Shown here: positions 44,646 through 55,865 of the stretch, piece after piece
Layout of the letters: every line of letters begins with the position of its first letter
How positions within the stretch are numbered: the first letter of the stretch is position 1
NCBI GenBank assembly: GCA_030268105.1
Contig: BSDZ01000102.1
Span: 434,001-498,000, forward strand
Direction of reading: 5' to 3'
Origin: Volvox africanus
Lineage: Eukaryota > Chlorophyta > Chlorophyceae > Chlamydomonadales > Volvocaceae
DNA: 64,000 nt
Made by a program: the position numbers and the translations under genes
The notes under the pieces: model-generated
What the model was told of the DNA's origin: nothing
The model's input: the letters and a program-made list of their open reading frames with translations, nothing else
Database searches by the model: none

Positions 44646-47600
44646 TCATTGGGCTTGCGTGGCACGTTTGCGGGCTTCTTCGAGCAGGGGTTTCATGTCC
44701 TGTGAGAAGTTGCGTGCCGGTTCCCATGAGTTGTGCTCGTCGGTATACCCTGTCCACTTAACCAAGTACTCGTGTACTGTTCGCTTACGTCGGTGTCGGC
44801 CCACACGACGCGCGCGATAATCTAACACCCGCTCCACATCGTAAAACTTCTGTTTACCAGCGATCCAGGTCTCGGGAACTGGTTCGATCGCTGCGGGGGC
44901 GTTAGCAGGCTCAGGGACGGGTTCCGTACCACGATACGGACGAACAAGCGATACGTGAAACGTGGGGTGAATGGTCATATCAGCGGGCAATGCAAGCTGC
45001 ACAGCCACATTCCCAACCATGCGCACGACAGGATACGGACCAATCCAGCGGGGTAAGAGTTTTCGGGATCCGTCGGCCAAGGAACGCAAGTTCTTGGTGC
45101 TTAGCAACACGAGTTGCCCCTCCGAAAACGTTACATCCTGCTTGGATTTGTTGTAGTATTCCGTCGTTCGTTGCTGCGCCGCGTCCAAACACGACTTAGC
45201 GTCTGTGATTCGGGACATAAAAGACTTGGCAAAAAGTTTAGCAGCAGGCACGTTCACTTCCAACTCACGCCACACGGGTAGCGCGGGATGAAATCCGTAG
45301 TTGAGAAAGAACGGACTTTTGCCTGTTGAGCGGTTCACAGCGTTGTTAAGCGTGAATTCTGCCGCAGTCAAATACGTATCCCAAACAAGTGGTGTGCGAC
45401 CAGCATAATTGCGCAACATATCACCCAACGTGCGATTTGTGCGTTCGGTTTGACCATCAGTCTGCGGGTGATACGCTGTGCTCAGGTTGACGCGCATGCC
45501 AACTAGTTTGCAGAGCGCTTCCCAAAACTTAGACGTGAACTGCCCACCGCGGTCCGAGATCACATTTTTGGGAACCCCGTGTAACCGAACCACATTGTCG
45601 AAAAACAAACGTGCGGTTTGCTCAGCCGTGCAGGATGATGTGCATGGTGCTAGGTGAACCATCTTAGTCAGACGATCGACCATTACGAACACCGCATTGT
45701 ATCCCCCCTCAGTTTTGGGCAGCGCGACTACGAAGTCCATGGAAACACTTTCCCAAGGCGCATCCGGGACAGGCAACGGTTGCAACAACCCATGGCCCTT
45801 ACCGGACAAAGCCTTATTGCGCTGGCACAGACTGCATGTCTGGACGAAGTTCGCCGCATCTTTAGCCAAACGAGGCCACCAAAAGGAACGTTGCACCAAG
45901 TCGATCAATCGCTTGCTACCAGGGTGTCCTGCTAACGGGTCCTCGTGGAACCGCGCAAGGATGTCGTAGCGTATCGCGTCGTCGTTCGGAACGACGATTT
46001 GCGTAGCTGCACCCTCCGTCCGTAGCCAAAGGCCATTCTGCTTGCGAAGGTTTTCTACATTAGCCGGGTCCGCGAACCAGGCGTCTGCGTTGTAGGCAAC
46101 CTTCAACCGCTCAGCGAGGTCCGTCGCGATCGGTACCTCCTCGCTACGCGGCCGCACGACGGGCGCTGCCAAAATTGCAGCGTGTAGCGACGGATGTCGA
46201 CTGAGAGCATCGGCAATATTCAATTTACCAGAAATATACTCCCAGGTGCAGTTGAACCTAGCTAGATATTCCATCCACCTAGCTTGACGGCGGTTCAACG
46301 TCGGAACGCTTTGCAAAAACGTTAGGGGCTTATGGTCAGTCTTTAAAGTAAACGGGCGTCCCTCGAGGTAACAGCGCCATTCCTTTAAAGCATGCAGCAC
46401 GGCCAGAAGCTCCTGTTCCCCGGTGGTGTAGCGAATTTCCGCACCAGAAAACTTCTTACTCGTGAAGGCGATCGGTCGCCCTTCCTGTAACAATACAGCG
46501 CCGCTTCCAAATACTGAGGCATCAGACACTACCTCAACACGAAATGGCAACGAGTAATCAGGGAATGCAAGGGTGACATCTTCGACAACGATTCGTTTGA
46601 GCTCTTCGAATGCCCGCTGGCATTGCGACGTCCACGACTCGAGCGAAACGAAAACGCCTTTGCGAGTTAAGTTAGTAAGCGGGGCCGCAATGATGGAATA
46701 TTTTTCAATGAACTTTCGGAAATAATTGGTCAAGCCAAGGAACTTACGCAGCTCCGTGAGGTTCTGAGGCGCGGGCCAATCGCGAACCACGGCGACCTTC
46801 CGCGGGTCCATCTTCACACCGGTGGCCGACACAATGTGACCCAAATATTCCACCTGAGGCTGCGCCCAAAAGCATTTGGCGCGTTTAGCAAACAATTGCT
46901 CCCGCCTCATAACGTCGAGCACGAGCCGCAGATGCTCCAAGTGCTCCTCGCGCGTCTTAGAATATACCAAGATGTCATCCAGGTAGCAAACAACGAACCT
47001 GTCGATAAACGGCCTAAACATTCGGTCCATAACCGCCTGAAACGTCGCAGGGGCATTAGTCAAACCAAACGATAGGACCGTATACTCAAAGTGACCGAAG
47101 GGCGTCCGAAAAGCGGTTTTCGGGATATCAGAGGCAGCGATGCGAATCTGATTGTAGCCCTGTTGTAAGTCAATTGAGGAAAAATAAGCCAAGCCCTTCA
47201 GCTTATCCAACAGGTCGTCAACGCGTGGCAAAGGGTAGCGATTTTTCACCGTATTCGCATTTAACCCCCGGTAATCAATGCACATGCGCAAGGTCCCATC
47301 CTTCTTACCGACAAACAAAATCGGTGCAGAATACGGGGATGTGCTGGGGCGTATCATACCCTTCGCGAGCAAATCCGTCACCTGGCGCTTCACCTCGTCC
47401 AGTTCCAATGGACTCAACCTGTACATTGGCCGGGCCGTAGGCTGCGCTCCAGGCATGAGAGGGATTGTGTGATCAACAGGACGCATAGGTGGTAGGCCAG
47501 GGATATCTTTAAAGACGTCCTCATACTGCGACAGTAGGGCCTCAACCTCAGGATGCACAGAAATCTGCGCGGTGGTGACACAACAGCTCACCCGCGGCCT

Positions 47601-48707
47601 TAAAAGCAGTCCGTGGGCACCCTTCCGTAACAAACGGACGGCCTCCTTACGCCCGACTAGCTCTGGTTCGATTCGCGCGGCCATTGCGGTCACAGCGAAA
47701 TTAACCATAGGCACCGCCTCAGTTTCGCCCTCCTTTGGTGTGACATGTTCGAACGACAGGAAAGGTACCTTAATCGACAGAGTACCCTTGCACATATGCA
47801 GGGTTGCGGTCTCCATGTCGATGCGCGCGCGGTACTGTCGTAATGTCGACGACCCCATTATGTACGGTGCAGTCTCTGCTAAGCCCTGCAGCACGTACGG
47901 CCGGGTCACAACACGCAAAGGGCCTATCGATAGGCTAAGGGTAATCCTGCCCACGATGGGATGCTTACCCCCGTCAGCAAGGGTAACCTGTGGACAATCA
48001 GACGACTCTGGGGACAACCCCAGCGCGTTCACCTCTGCGACAGAGATGAAGTCGTCACTGGCACCGGTGTCAACAAGTGCCTTCAGAGTACGGCCATTCA
48101 AACCGATCTGAACCACAGGGACACGGTTATCTACGAGCGACTGCCCAGCAGACAACGTCAGTGCACTTAAGGCGGGTCCGTAACCAACGGCACCCCCATC
48201 AGGAGTTTCGTACCAAACGTCAACCGAGTAGGATAGGCTTGGCCACGGAGCCAGCGTACCCTCCCGATCCACACCATTAAACAAAACGGTGCCCGGCTCG
48301 AACCGGTGGACATGCCGCATACCCCTTAACGATGCCTCTGCCTTGCGCCGACAGAAAGCGGGGAGTAAAACACATGCGGCAGTGCCTGGATATTGACGCC
48401 TACATCTCCTGTATATGGCCAACTGTTCCGACATCTCACGCAGAGACGAGGGGATGAACAAAACTACGTGGTTAGACAGATCGATAGACGACAGGGGACG
48501 GCGAGGTGTAAACAAATTACACAACGGGTCGAAGCAGAGAAGTCCCGTGCGTCCGTCAAGCGTGATGCGTCGCGCAATGACTCGCTCGATGTGTCCAAGT
48601 ACACAAGGCAACAATGCCTTAACGGCTGGCCGTAAGGATGACCACCGACCACGCGTTAGTTCAGAAATCCCGGGTGGTGCCCCCTCCACAGGAACCCGGG
48701 CAAGCCC
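44646..48707 (-). CDS. pol: T9 Pol polyprotein (intact)
   Basis: The frame runs without a stop from the codon after the gag TAG to 44646. Counting from the first GTG (48689) it has 1347 residues. An N-terminal domain without assigned function spans 1-190. The protease has DTGA at 207-210, RT has YLDD at 569-572, and RNase H has Asp723, Asp785 and Asp827. The integrase finger is His915, His922, Cys952 and Cys955, and the DDE triad is Asp985, Asp1046 and Glu1082. The chromodomain spans about 1281-1335, with aromatic residues Tyr1308, Trp1312 and Trp1322. Every catalytic residue I looked for is present. There is no conserved ATG after the gag stop, so synthesis as a Gag-Pol readthrough product is the simplest model. 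The chromodomain is expected to bind methylated histone H3 and direct insertion to silent chromatin, which fits the nesting seen here. Confidence 0.97.
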   Translation of the reverse strand, partial: GLARVPVEGAPPGISELTRGRWSSLRPAVKALLPCVLGHIERVIARRITLDGRTGLLCFDPLCNLFTPRRPLSSIDLSNHVVLFIPSSLREMSEQLAIYRRCRRQYPGTAACVLLPAFCRRKAEASLRGMRHVHRFEPGTVLFNGVDREGTLAPWPSLSYSVDVWYETPDGGAVGYGPALSALTLSAGQSLVDNRVPVVQIGLNGRTLKALVDTGASDDFISVAEVNALGLSPESSDCPQVTLADGGKHPIVGRITLSLSIGPLRVVTRPYVLQGLAETAPYIMGSSTLRQYRARIDMETATLHMCKGTLSIKVPFLSFEHVTPKEGETEAVPMVNFAVTAMAARIEPELVGRKEAVRLLRKGAHGLLLRPRVSCCVTTAQISVHPEVEALLSQYEDVFKDIPGLPPMRPVDHTIPLMPGAQPTARPMYRLSPLELDEVKRQVTDLLAKGMIRPSTSPYSAPILFVGKKDGTLRMCIDYRGLNANTVKNRYPLPRVDDLLDKLKGLAYFSSIDLQQGYNQIRIAASDIPKTAFRTPFGHFEYTVLSFGLTNAPATFQAVMDRMFRPFIDRFVVCYLDDILVYSKTREEHLEHLRLVLDVMRREQLFAKRAKCFWAQPQVEYLGHIVSATGVKMDPRKVAVVRDWPAPQNLTELRKFLGLTNYFRKFIEKYSIIAAPLTNLTRKGVFVSLESWTSQCQRAFEELKRIVVEDVTLAFPDYSLPFRVEVVSDASVFGSGAVLLQEGRPIAFTSKKFSGAEIRYTTGEQELLAVLHALKEWRCYLEGRPFTLKTDHKPLTFLQSVPTLNRRQARWMEYLARFNCTWEYISGKLNIADALSRHPSLHAAILAAPVVRPRSEEVPIATDLAERLKVAYNADAWFADPANVENLRKQNGLWLRTEGAATQIVVPNDDAIRYDILARFHEDPLAGHPGSKRLIDLVQRSFWWPRLAKDAANFVQTCSLCQRNKALSGKGHGLLQPLPVPDAPWESVSMDFVVALPKTEGGYNAVFVMVDRLTKMVHLAPCTSSCTAEQTARLFFDNVVRLHGVPKNVISDRGGQFTSKFWEALCKLVGMRVNLSTAYHPQTDGQTERTNRTLGDMLRNYAGRTPLVWDTYLTAAEFTLNNAVNRSTGKSPFFLNYGFHPALPVWRELEVNVPAAKLFAKSFMSRITDAKSCLDAAQQRTTEYYNKSKQDVTFSEGQLVLLSTKNLRSLADGSRKLLPRWIGPYPVVRMVGNVAVQLALPADMTIHPTFHVSLVRPYRGTEPVPEPANAPAAIEPVPETWIAGKQKFYDVERVLDYRARRVGRHRRKRTVHEYLVKWTGYTDEHNSWEPARNFSQDMKPLLEEARKRATQAQ

Positions 48708-48710
48708 CTA
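48669..48710 (-). promoter_or_regulatory. Candidate UAG readthrough signal (T9)
   Basis: TAG (complement of 48708-48710), GGG, then a CCCGGG/CCCGGG stem (48700-48695 with 48674-48669) starting 7 nt after the stop, with an inner GTGG/CCAC stem. Same arrangement as in T1, T3, T6 and T8. Readthrough itself is inferred. Confidence 0.62.
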
Positions 48711-49943
48711 TTTCGGCTGAGGTACAAACGGCGGCATTAGAGGGCAATCCTTCGTAGAATGGCTCTCCGCACACCGTAGACAAACATTGGCCAATTTCCG
48801 ACGCTCGAATTCGGAACGATTGCAATTCCATTTTGGCATATACGTGTCGTCCGTGCGAGTCCGCTTCGCATTGGGGTCGGAACGCTGTGCGGCTGCCATC
48901 GACGGCACACCACCACGCTTCCTGTTCCTAGCTGGGTCCGAGTTCGGACCTGCTCCTCCTGTGCCACGGACACCCGAGCTAGCGCCCCCGCGCGCCTTGC
49001 GTTGCCCGTTGCTGCGTCGCGTCGCGGCAGTAGGCGTGGGGCGGGTTGCGCCGAGGTCCTGGTCGAGAGCTACAGCTTCCCCAAGCGGATCCTGCACTTG
49101 CACGGCATTTGCACGAGGGGCAGACTTGACTTCTTCCTCGCCGGCAAGGAGTCGTACCTCCGTGCCCTTAGCAAAAGCGACCAACACGTCATACGACTTG
49201 ATCTGCGCTCCAACCAAGTCAGTGGCGCACCATTTAGCCAAAAGTTTCGTTAGGCCTCGCCTAAACCAAAAGACACGCTCAGATTCGGTGAGGTCAGCAA
49301 TGGGAGTCACAAGTGCTTCGAAGCGTGACTGGTACGCAGGTACATTTTCATCCCGACGCATGTGGTAGCTACCGGCTGCCAAAACCTTACGAGCTTCCAC
49401 ATCGCGTGCTTGAACCTCAGTAGCGAATCGTGCGAGCAAAGCGGCGACCAACTCGTCAAAAGTATAGCTGCCCCGGGCGTTGGTCCAATTGCGATACCAG
49501 TCCTTCGCTGCGCCCTCGAGGGTGTTAAAAACGAAGAGACACCTGATACCGTCATTATCGCCACCATGAACAGCTTGGAGGTACTTTTTAGCGTCACGCA
49601 CGTACGCACGAGTTGCATCGGCTATGCTATGCCCTGGTGTCTTGTCGGTCAGCGAAATATTGAGCCTAGGAACGGGAATTGACAATCTCATCACCTCAGG
49701 GATGTCATCATGCCCTCGAGCTTGAGGTAATGGCAGAACCCTTGGTCCAGCAGTGTTGTCCATATTCGTGTTCACTGCTGAATGCGGCACAATTAAGTGA
49801 GCAGGGGTCTGAAGGAAAAGGGGCTCTTGAGTGGCTCGCACGCCAACAGTCTCAAGGCCTCTATCCAGTGCTCTAGCAGCCACAACAGAATCGGGTTGGC
49901 TAGCTAGGCTAGTGTGCGGCGTATCGTCGTGTTCCGCGGACAT
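48708..49943 (-). CDS. gag: T9 Gag (intact)
   Basis: 411 residues starting MSAEHDDTPHTSLASQ, in the same frame as pol. The central part (about 125-250, DWYRNWTNARGSYTFDELVAAL to WFRRGLTKLLAKWCATDL) has the pattern of the retrotransposon Gag capsid family. It is followed by an Arg/Gly/Ser-rich basic stretch suited to RNA binding and one knuckle (Cys388, Cys391, His395, Cys400) with spacing C-x2-C-x3-H-x4-C. Gag should assemble the particle in which reverse transcription takes place. Whether the upstream leader exons add residues to this N-terminus is open, since the ATG at 49943 may not be the only start. Confidence 0.95.
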   Translation of the reverse strand: MSAEHDDTPHTSLASQPDSVVAARALDRGLETVGVRATQEPLFLQTPAHLIVPHSAVNTNMDNTAGPRVLPLPQARGHDDIPEVMRLSIPVPRLNISLTDKTPGHSIADATRAYVRDAKKYLQAVHGGDNDGIRCLFVFNTLEGAAKDWYRNWTNARGSYTFDELVAALLARFATEVQARDVEARKVLAAGSYHMRRDENVPAYQSRFEALVTPIADLTESERVFWFRRGLTKLLAKWCATDLVGAQIKSYDVLVAFAKGTEVRLLAGEEEVKSAPRANAVQVQDPLGEAVALDQDLGATRPTPTAATRRSNGQRKARGGASSGVRGTGGAGPNSDPARNRKRGGVPSMAAAQRSDPNAKRTRTDDTYMPKWNCNRSEFERRKLANVCLRCAESHSTKDCPLMPPFVPQPK

Positions 49944-50342
49944 GAAGCACTAAACGATACCCTAGATTTGCGTAATAGAAGCCGACTTCTATCGCAAAGG
50001 CAAGAGTACAAAGCGATTCGGTGAGCCTACCGACAGTACTCTTGAGAAGATTCAGCAAACTCAGCAAGTACTTGCCCAGCTGAGTCCTGATCTCCGTAGT
50101 TTGGGCAATGAGAGTCGCCAACTGGTCCGGACGAACGCCGGTCTCAGTCGCCGCGGCAAGCAATGCCGGTGCACTGAGATTACCTGCGACTCAGAGCGTA
50201 CACTCACACAACAAGTGCAGCAATCTAAGCAAAAGCAATTAAACAATTACAAACCGGAAGCGGCGGCGTCCAAAACGGCGCGGCCTAAGTCTTCGGCAAA
50301 AGTATCTAGCGGTCCTCGTGGTTCGTCGCTGGAACTCGCCAT
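49941..50342 (-). CDS. T9 leader ORF with 71-nt intron
   Basis: ATG at 50342. Exon one runs to 50255 (29 codons plus one base), the intron 50254-50184 has a GTTTGT donor and CGCAG acceptor, and exon two begins at 50183 with GNLSAPALLAAATETGV. Sequence and phase are the same as in T6 and T8. The lengthy conserved coding pattern on both sides of the intron supports translation. It has no recognised domain. Confidence 0.5.
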
Positions 50343-50391
50343 AGAAAGAACCTACTTCCGATTAGACAAAGAGAGACAGTTAGGCAACGAA

Positions 50392-50406
50392 CCTGTCTCG
50401 ATACCA
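50392..50406 (-). other. T9 primer-binding site
   Basis: The complement reads TGGTATCGAGACAGG, three bases from the 5' LTR end, as in T1. Confidence 0.75.
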
Positions 50407-50409
50407 AAT

Positions 50410-51233
50410 TGTTGTACCTCTCGTTCGCGTTTGCTCATAAGTATCTGCACGTCTGGAGACTATCGACACCGATGCGCGAGCACTTGCAAGTACAGCAAGG
50501 CAAGCGAGAGCAAACAGAGACAGCGGAAGACTTCAAGACGAAGAGAGATATAACTTACGGTCTTACAGATCGGAATGATGCAATGGACGAAATCGCCGTC
50601 AGCGCCGGAAGCAAGCAATCATCACGCGGCGGTGATTAGCGAAGTTCAGGCTTAGCTCGGGCTAAGTAGAATATCGTATAGCAATAGTAATGTAGAACAC
50701 ACACGTGTTCTCCGGTATCGAATGTCTTATCTTGCTTAGCCGTCCTCGCATCTGTTATACTCGCAGCATCGCAATGCCGTACGATTCACATCAGGAGGCC
50801 GATCCTAGATGTGACAACCCTACTGCGTCTAGGCGATGTCTACGCATAACAACGTGTAAGCCTTTCCGGCATTCGCATGATGCAAGGGTTCGGATAACAA
50901 TATCCGGTTGCAGGGCATGCATTGCGACGAGTGCGGCGCTCTCAACGTGTGCTTTAATGAAGTAATATTATATCAGATAATATTACTTATCGTTTCGTAG
51001 CACGAGCATAATGCGCACTTCAATGATTCGGTCATTCATGCATGCTAGGCGGATTTACCATGATGCGATGTCGCGATGGATAATGACAACATGCCAAATG
51101 CATATATAAATGTATGTGAATACATTTATATCATGCAGATTCATTCATATGTAATGCGTTCATCACAATAGTACTTCGCCTCGTAGGATCGCGTCGACCT
51201 ACGCGTCGGCGGGAAATGAACCGTAGCACAACA
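50410..51233 (-). repeat. T9 5' LTR
   Basis: An 824-bp LTR followed by the target duplicate AGCAA (51234-51238). It differs from the T9 3' LTR at about eight sites, mostly transitions. Confidence 0.96.
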
Positions 51234-54200
51234 AGCAACACGAGTTGCCCTTCCGAAAATGTCACATCCTGCTTCGATTTGTTGTAGTATTCTGTCGTTC
51301 GTTGCTGCGCCGCGTCCAAACACGACTTAGCGTCTGTGATTCGGGACATAAAAGACTTGGCAAAAAGTTTAGCAGCAGGCACGTTCACTTCCAACTCACG
51401 CCACACGGGTAGCGCGGGATGAAATCCGTAGTTGAGAAAGAACGGACTTTTGCCTGTTGAGCGGTTCACAGCGTTGTTAAGCGTGAATTCTGCCGCAGTC
51501 AAATACGTATCCCAAACAAGTGGTGTGCGACCAGCATAATTGCGCAACATATCACCCAACGTGCGATTTGTGCGTTCGGTTTGACCATCAGTCTGCGGGT
51601 GATACGCTGTGCTCAGGTTGACGCGCATGCCAACTAGTTTGCAGAGCGCTTCCCAAAACTTAGACGTGAACTGCCCACCGCGGTCCGAGATCACATTTTT
51701 GGGAACCCCGTGTAACCGAACCACATTGTCGAAAAACAAACGTGCAGTTTGCTCAGCCGTGCAGGATGATGTGCATGGTGCTAGGTGAACCATCTTAGTC
51801 AGACGATCGACCATTACGAACACCGCATTGTATCCCCCCTCAGTTTTGGGCAGCGCGACTACGAAGTCCATGGAAACACTTTCCCAAGGCGCATCCGGGA
51901 CAGGCAACGGTTGCAACAACCCATGGCCCTTACCGGACAAAGCCTTATTGCGCTGGCACAGACTGCATGTCTGGACGAAGTTCGCCGCATCCTTAGCCAA
52001 ACGAGGCCACCAAAAGGAACGTTGCACCAAGTCGATCAATCGCTTGCTACCAGGGTGTCCTGCTAACGGGTCCTCGTGGAACCGCGCAAGGATGTCGTAG
52101 CGTAGCGCGTCGTCGTTCGGAACGATGATTTGCTTAGCTGCACCCTCCGTCCGTAGCCAAAGGCCATTCTGCTTGCGAAGGTTTTCTACATTAGCCGGGT
52201 CCGCGAACCAGGCGTCTGCGTTGTAGGCAACCTTCAACCGCTCAGCGAGGTCCGTCGTGATCGGTACCTCCTCGCTACGCGGCCGCACGACGGGCGCTGC
52301 CAAAATTGCAGTGTGTAGCGACGGATGTCGACTGAGAGCATCGGCAATATTCAATTTACCAGAAATATACTCCCAGGTGCAGTCGAACCTAGCTAGGTAT
52401 TCCATCCACCTAGTCTGACGGCGGTTCAACGTCGGAACGCTTTGCAAAAACGTTAGGGGCTTATGGTCAGTCTTTAAAGTAAACGGGCGTCCCTCGAGGT
52501 AACAGCGCCATTCCTTTAAAGCATGCAGCACGGCCAGAAGCTCCTGTTCCCCGGTGGTGTAGCGAATCTCCGCACCAGAAAACTTAAGTTAAGTTAGTAA
52601 GCGGGGCCGTAATGATGGAATATTTTTCAATGAACTTTCGGAAATAATTGGTCAAGCCAAGGAACTTACGCAGCTCCGTGAGGTTCTGAGGCGCGGGCCA
52701 ATCGCGAACCACGGCGACCTTCCGCGGGTCCATCTTCACACCAGTGGCCGACACAATGTGGCCCAAATATTCCACCTGAGGCTGCGCCCAAAAGCATTTG
52801 GCGCGTTTAGCAAACAATTGCTCCCGCCTCATAACGTCGAGCACGAGCCGCAGATGCTCCAAGTGCTCCTCGCGCGTCTTAGAATATACCAAGATGTCAT
52901 CCAGGTAGCAAACAACGAACCTGTCGATAAACGGCCTAAACATTCGGTCCATAACCGCCTGAAACGTCGCAGGGGCATTAGTCAAACCAAACGATAGGAC
53001 CGTATACTCAAAGTGACCGAAGGGCGTCCGAAAAGCGGTTTTCAGAATATCAGAGGCAGCGATGCGAATCTGATTGTAGCCCTGTTGTAAGTCAATTGAG
53101 GAAAAATAAGCCGATCCCTTCAGCTTATCCAACAGGTCGTCAACGCGTGGCAAAGGGTAGCGATTTTTCACCGTATTCGCATTTAACCCCCGGTAATCGA
53201 TGCACATGCGCAAGGTCCCATCCTTCTTACCGACAAACAAAATCGGTGCAGAATACGGGGATGTGCTGGGGCGTATCATACCCTTCGCGAGCAAATCCGT
53301 CACCTGGCGCTTCACCTCGTCCAGCTCCAATGGACTCAACCTGTACATTGGCCGGGCCGTAGGCTGCGCTCCAGGCATAAGAGGGATTGTGTGATCAACA
53401 GGACGCATAGGTGGTAGGCCAGGGATATCTTTAAAGACGTCCTCATACTGCGACAGTAGGGCCCCAACCTCAGGATCCGCAGAAATCTGCGCGGTGGTGA
53501 CACAAGAGCTCACCCGCGGCCTTAAAAGCAGTCCGTGGGCACCCTTCCGTAACAAACGGACGGCCTCCTTACGCCCGACTAGCTCTGGTTCGATTCGCGC
53601 GGCCATTGCGGTCACAGCGAAATTAACCATAGGCACCGCCTCAGCTTCGCCCTCCTTTGGTGTGACATGTTCGAACGACAGGAAAGGTACCTTAATCGAC
53701 AGAGTACCCTTGCACATATGCAGGGTTGTGGTCTCCATGTCGATGCGCGCGCGGTACTGTCGTAATGTCGACGACCCCATTATGTACGGTGCAGTCTCTG
53801 CTAAGCCCTGCAGCACGTACGGCCGGGTCACAACACGCAAAGGGCCTATCGATAGGCTAAGGGTAATCCTGCCCACGATGGGATGCTTACCCCCGTCAGC
53901 AAGGGTAACCTGTGGACAATCAGACGACTCTGGGGACAACCCCAGCGCATTCACCTCTGCGACAGAGATGAAGTCGTCGCTGGCACCGGTGTCAACAAGT
54001 GCCTTCAGAGTACGGCCATTCAAACCGATCTGAACCACAGGGACACGGTTATCTACGAGCGACTGCCCAGCAGACAACGTCAGTGCACTTAGGGCGGGTC
54101 CGTAACCTACGGCACCCCCGTCAGGAGCTTCGTACCAAACGTCAACCGAGTAGGATAGGCTTGGCCACGGAGCCAGCGTACCCTCCCGATCCACACCATT

Positions 54201-54629
54201 AAACAAAACGGTGCCCGGCTCGAACCGGTGGACATGCCGCATACCCCTTAACGATGCCTCTGCCTTGCGCCGACAGAAAGCGGGGAGTAAAACACATGCG
54301 GCAGTGCCTGGATATTGACGCCTACACCTCCTGTATATGGCCAACTGTTCCGACATCTCACGCAGAGACAAGGGGATGAACAAAACCACGTGGTTAGACA
54401 GATCGATAGACGACAGGGGACGGCGAGGTGTAAACAAATTACACAACGGGTCGAAGCAGAGAAGTCCCGTGCGTCCGTCAAGCGTGATGCGTCGCGCAAT
54501 GACTCGCTCGATGTGTCCAAGTACACAAGGCAACAATGCCTTAACGGCTGGCCGTAAGGATGACCACCGACCACGCGTTAGTTCAGAAATCCCAGGTGGT
54601 GCCCCCTCCGCAGGAACCCGGGCAAGCCC
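51234..54629 (-). pseudogene. pol: T8 pol, 5' part with internal deletion
   Basis: After the gag TAG the frame covers the N-terminal domain, protease, RT (YLDDILVYS) and the start of the RT thumb (APLTNLT). At about 52583 roughly 70 codons, including the first part of RNase H, are deleted, and the junction creates an immediate TAA. The frame resumes at 52531 and runs through RNase H, the integrase finger and the DDE core to the T9 insertion. The GTG seen near the start of pol in other copies is GCG here, against its use as an initiator. Confidence 0.93.
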
Positions 54630-54632
54630 CTA
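54591..54632 (-). promoter_or_regulatory. Candidate readthrough signal in T8
   Basis: TAG (complement of 54630-54632), GGG and a stem of CCCGGG (54622-54617) with CCTGGG (54596-54591). The single base change against T9 keeps pairing as G-U. Confidence 0.6.
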
Positions 54633-55865
54633 TTTCGGCTGAGGTACAAACGGCGGCATTAGTGGGCAATCCTTCGTGGAATGGCTCTCCGCACACCGTA
54701 GACAAACGTTGGCCAATTTCCGACGCTCGAATTCGGAACGATTGCAATTCCATTTTGGCATATACGTGTCGTCCGTGCGAGTCCGCTTCGCATTGGGGTC
54801 GGAACGCTGTGCGGCTGCCGTCGACGGCGCACCACCACGCTTCCTGTTTTTAGCCGGGTCCGAGCTCGGACCTGCTCCTCCTGACCCACGGACACCCGAG
54901 CTAGCGCCCCCGCGCGCCTGGCGTTGCCGGTTGCTGCGTCGCGTCGCGGCAGTAGGCGTGGGGCGGGTCGCTCTGAAGTCCTGGTCGAGAGCTACGGCTT
55001 CCCCAAGCGGATCCTGCACTTGCACGGCATTTGCACGAGGGGCAGACTTGACTTCTTCCTCACCGGCAAGGAGTCGTATCTCCGTGCCCTTAGCAAAAGC
55101 GACCAAAGCATCATACGACTTGATCTGCGCTCCAACCAAGTCAGTAGCGCACCATTTAGCCAAAAGTTTCGTCAGGCCTCGCCTAAACCAAAAGACACGC
55201 TCGGATTCAGTGAGGTCAGCAATGGGAGTCACAAGTGCTTCGAAGCGTGACTGGTACGCAGGTACATTCTCATCCCGACGCATGTGGTAGCTACCGGCTG
55301 CCAAAACCTTACGAGCTTCCACATCGCGTGCTTGAACCTCAGTAGCGAATCGTGCGAGCAAAGCGGCGACCAACTCGTCAAAAGTATAGCTGCCCCGGGC
55401 GTTGGTCCAATTGCGATACCAGTCCTTCGCTGCGCCCTCGAGGGTGTTAAAAACGAAGAGACACCTGATACCGTCATTATCGCCACCATGAACAGCTTGG
55501 AGGTACTTTTTAGCGTCACGCACGTACGCACGAGTTGCATCGGCTATGCTATGCCCTGGTGTCTTGTCGGTCAGCGAAATATTGAGCCTAGGAACGGGAA
55601 TCGACAATCTCATCACCTCAGGGATGTCATCATGCCCTCGAGCTTGAGGTAATGGCAGAACCCTTGGTCCAGCAGTGTTGTCCATATTCGTGTTCACTGC
55701 TGAATGCGGCACAATTAAGTGAGCAGGGGTCTGAAGGAAAAGGGGCTCTTGAGTGGCTCGCACGCCAACAGTCTCAAGACCTCTATCCGGTGCTCTAGCA
55801 GCCACAACAGAATCAGGTTGGCTAGCTAGGCTAGTGTGCGGCGTATCGTCGTGTTCCGCGGACAT
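54630..55865 (-). CDS. gag: T8 Gag (intact frame)
   Basis: 411 residues, nearly identical to T9 Gag, same start (MSAEHDDTPH), same capsid-like centre and same knuckle CLRCAESHSTKDC. The element around it is dead in pol, but this gag could still be expressed. Differences from T9 are scattered substitutions, for example in the basic tail and in DQDFRAT where T9 has DQDLGAT. Confidence 0.93.
   Translation of the reverse strand: MSAEHDDTPHTSLASQPDSVVAARAPDRGLETVGVRATQEPLFLQTPAHLIVPHSAVNTNMDNTAGPRVLPLPQARGHDDIPEVMRLSIPVPRLNISLTDKTPGHSIADATRAYVRDAKKYLQAVHGGDNDGIRCLFVFNTLEGAAKDWYRNWTNARGSYTFDELVAALLARFATEVQARDVEARKVLAAGSYHMRRDENVPAYQSRFEALVTPIADLTESERVFWFRRGLTKLLAKWCATDLVGAQIKSYDALVAFAKGTEIRLLAGEEEVKSAPRANAVQVQDPLGEAVALDQDFRATRPTPTAATRRSNRQRQARGGASSGVRGSGGAGPSSDPAKNRKRGGAPSTAAAQRSDPNAKRTRTDDTYMPKWNCNRSEFERRKLANVCLRCAESHSTKDCPLMPPFVPQPK

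Larger units (their letters stand above)
43763..51233 (-). mobile_element. T9: complete, apparently intact gypsy chromovirus
   Basis: A 7471-bp element with 824-bp LTRs at both ends, perfect AGCAA target duplication (43758-43762 and 51234-51238), primer site, leader ORF, uninterrupted gag (411 codons), UAG, uninterrupted pol, hairpin and purine tract. About eight LTR differences. This is the only copy in the window with all parts readable, hence the best candidate source of enzymes. It sits in the pol of T8, a close relative. Confidence 0.97.

Noticed and set aside
47572..48111. Long antisense frames opposite gag and pol (for example 179 codons here, and about 193-204 codons opposite gag)
   Set aside because: They recur at the same place in every copy because they shadow the conserved sense protein. 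No domain is seen and sense coding explains them.
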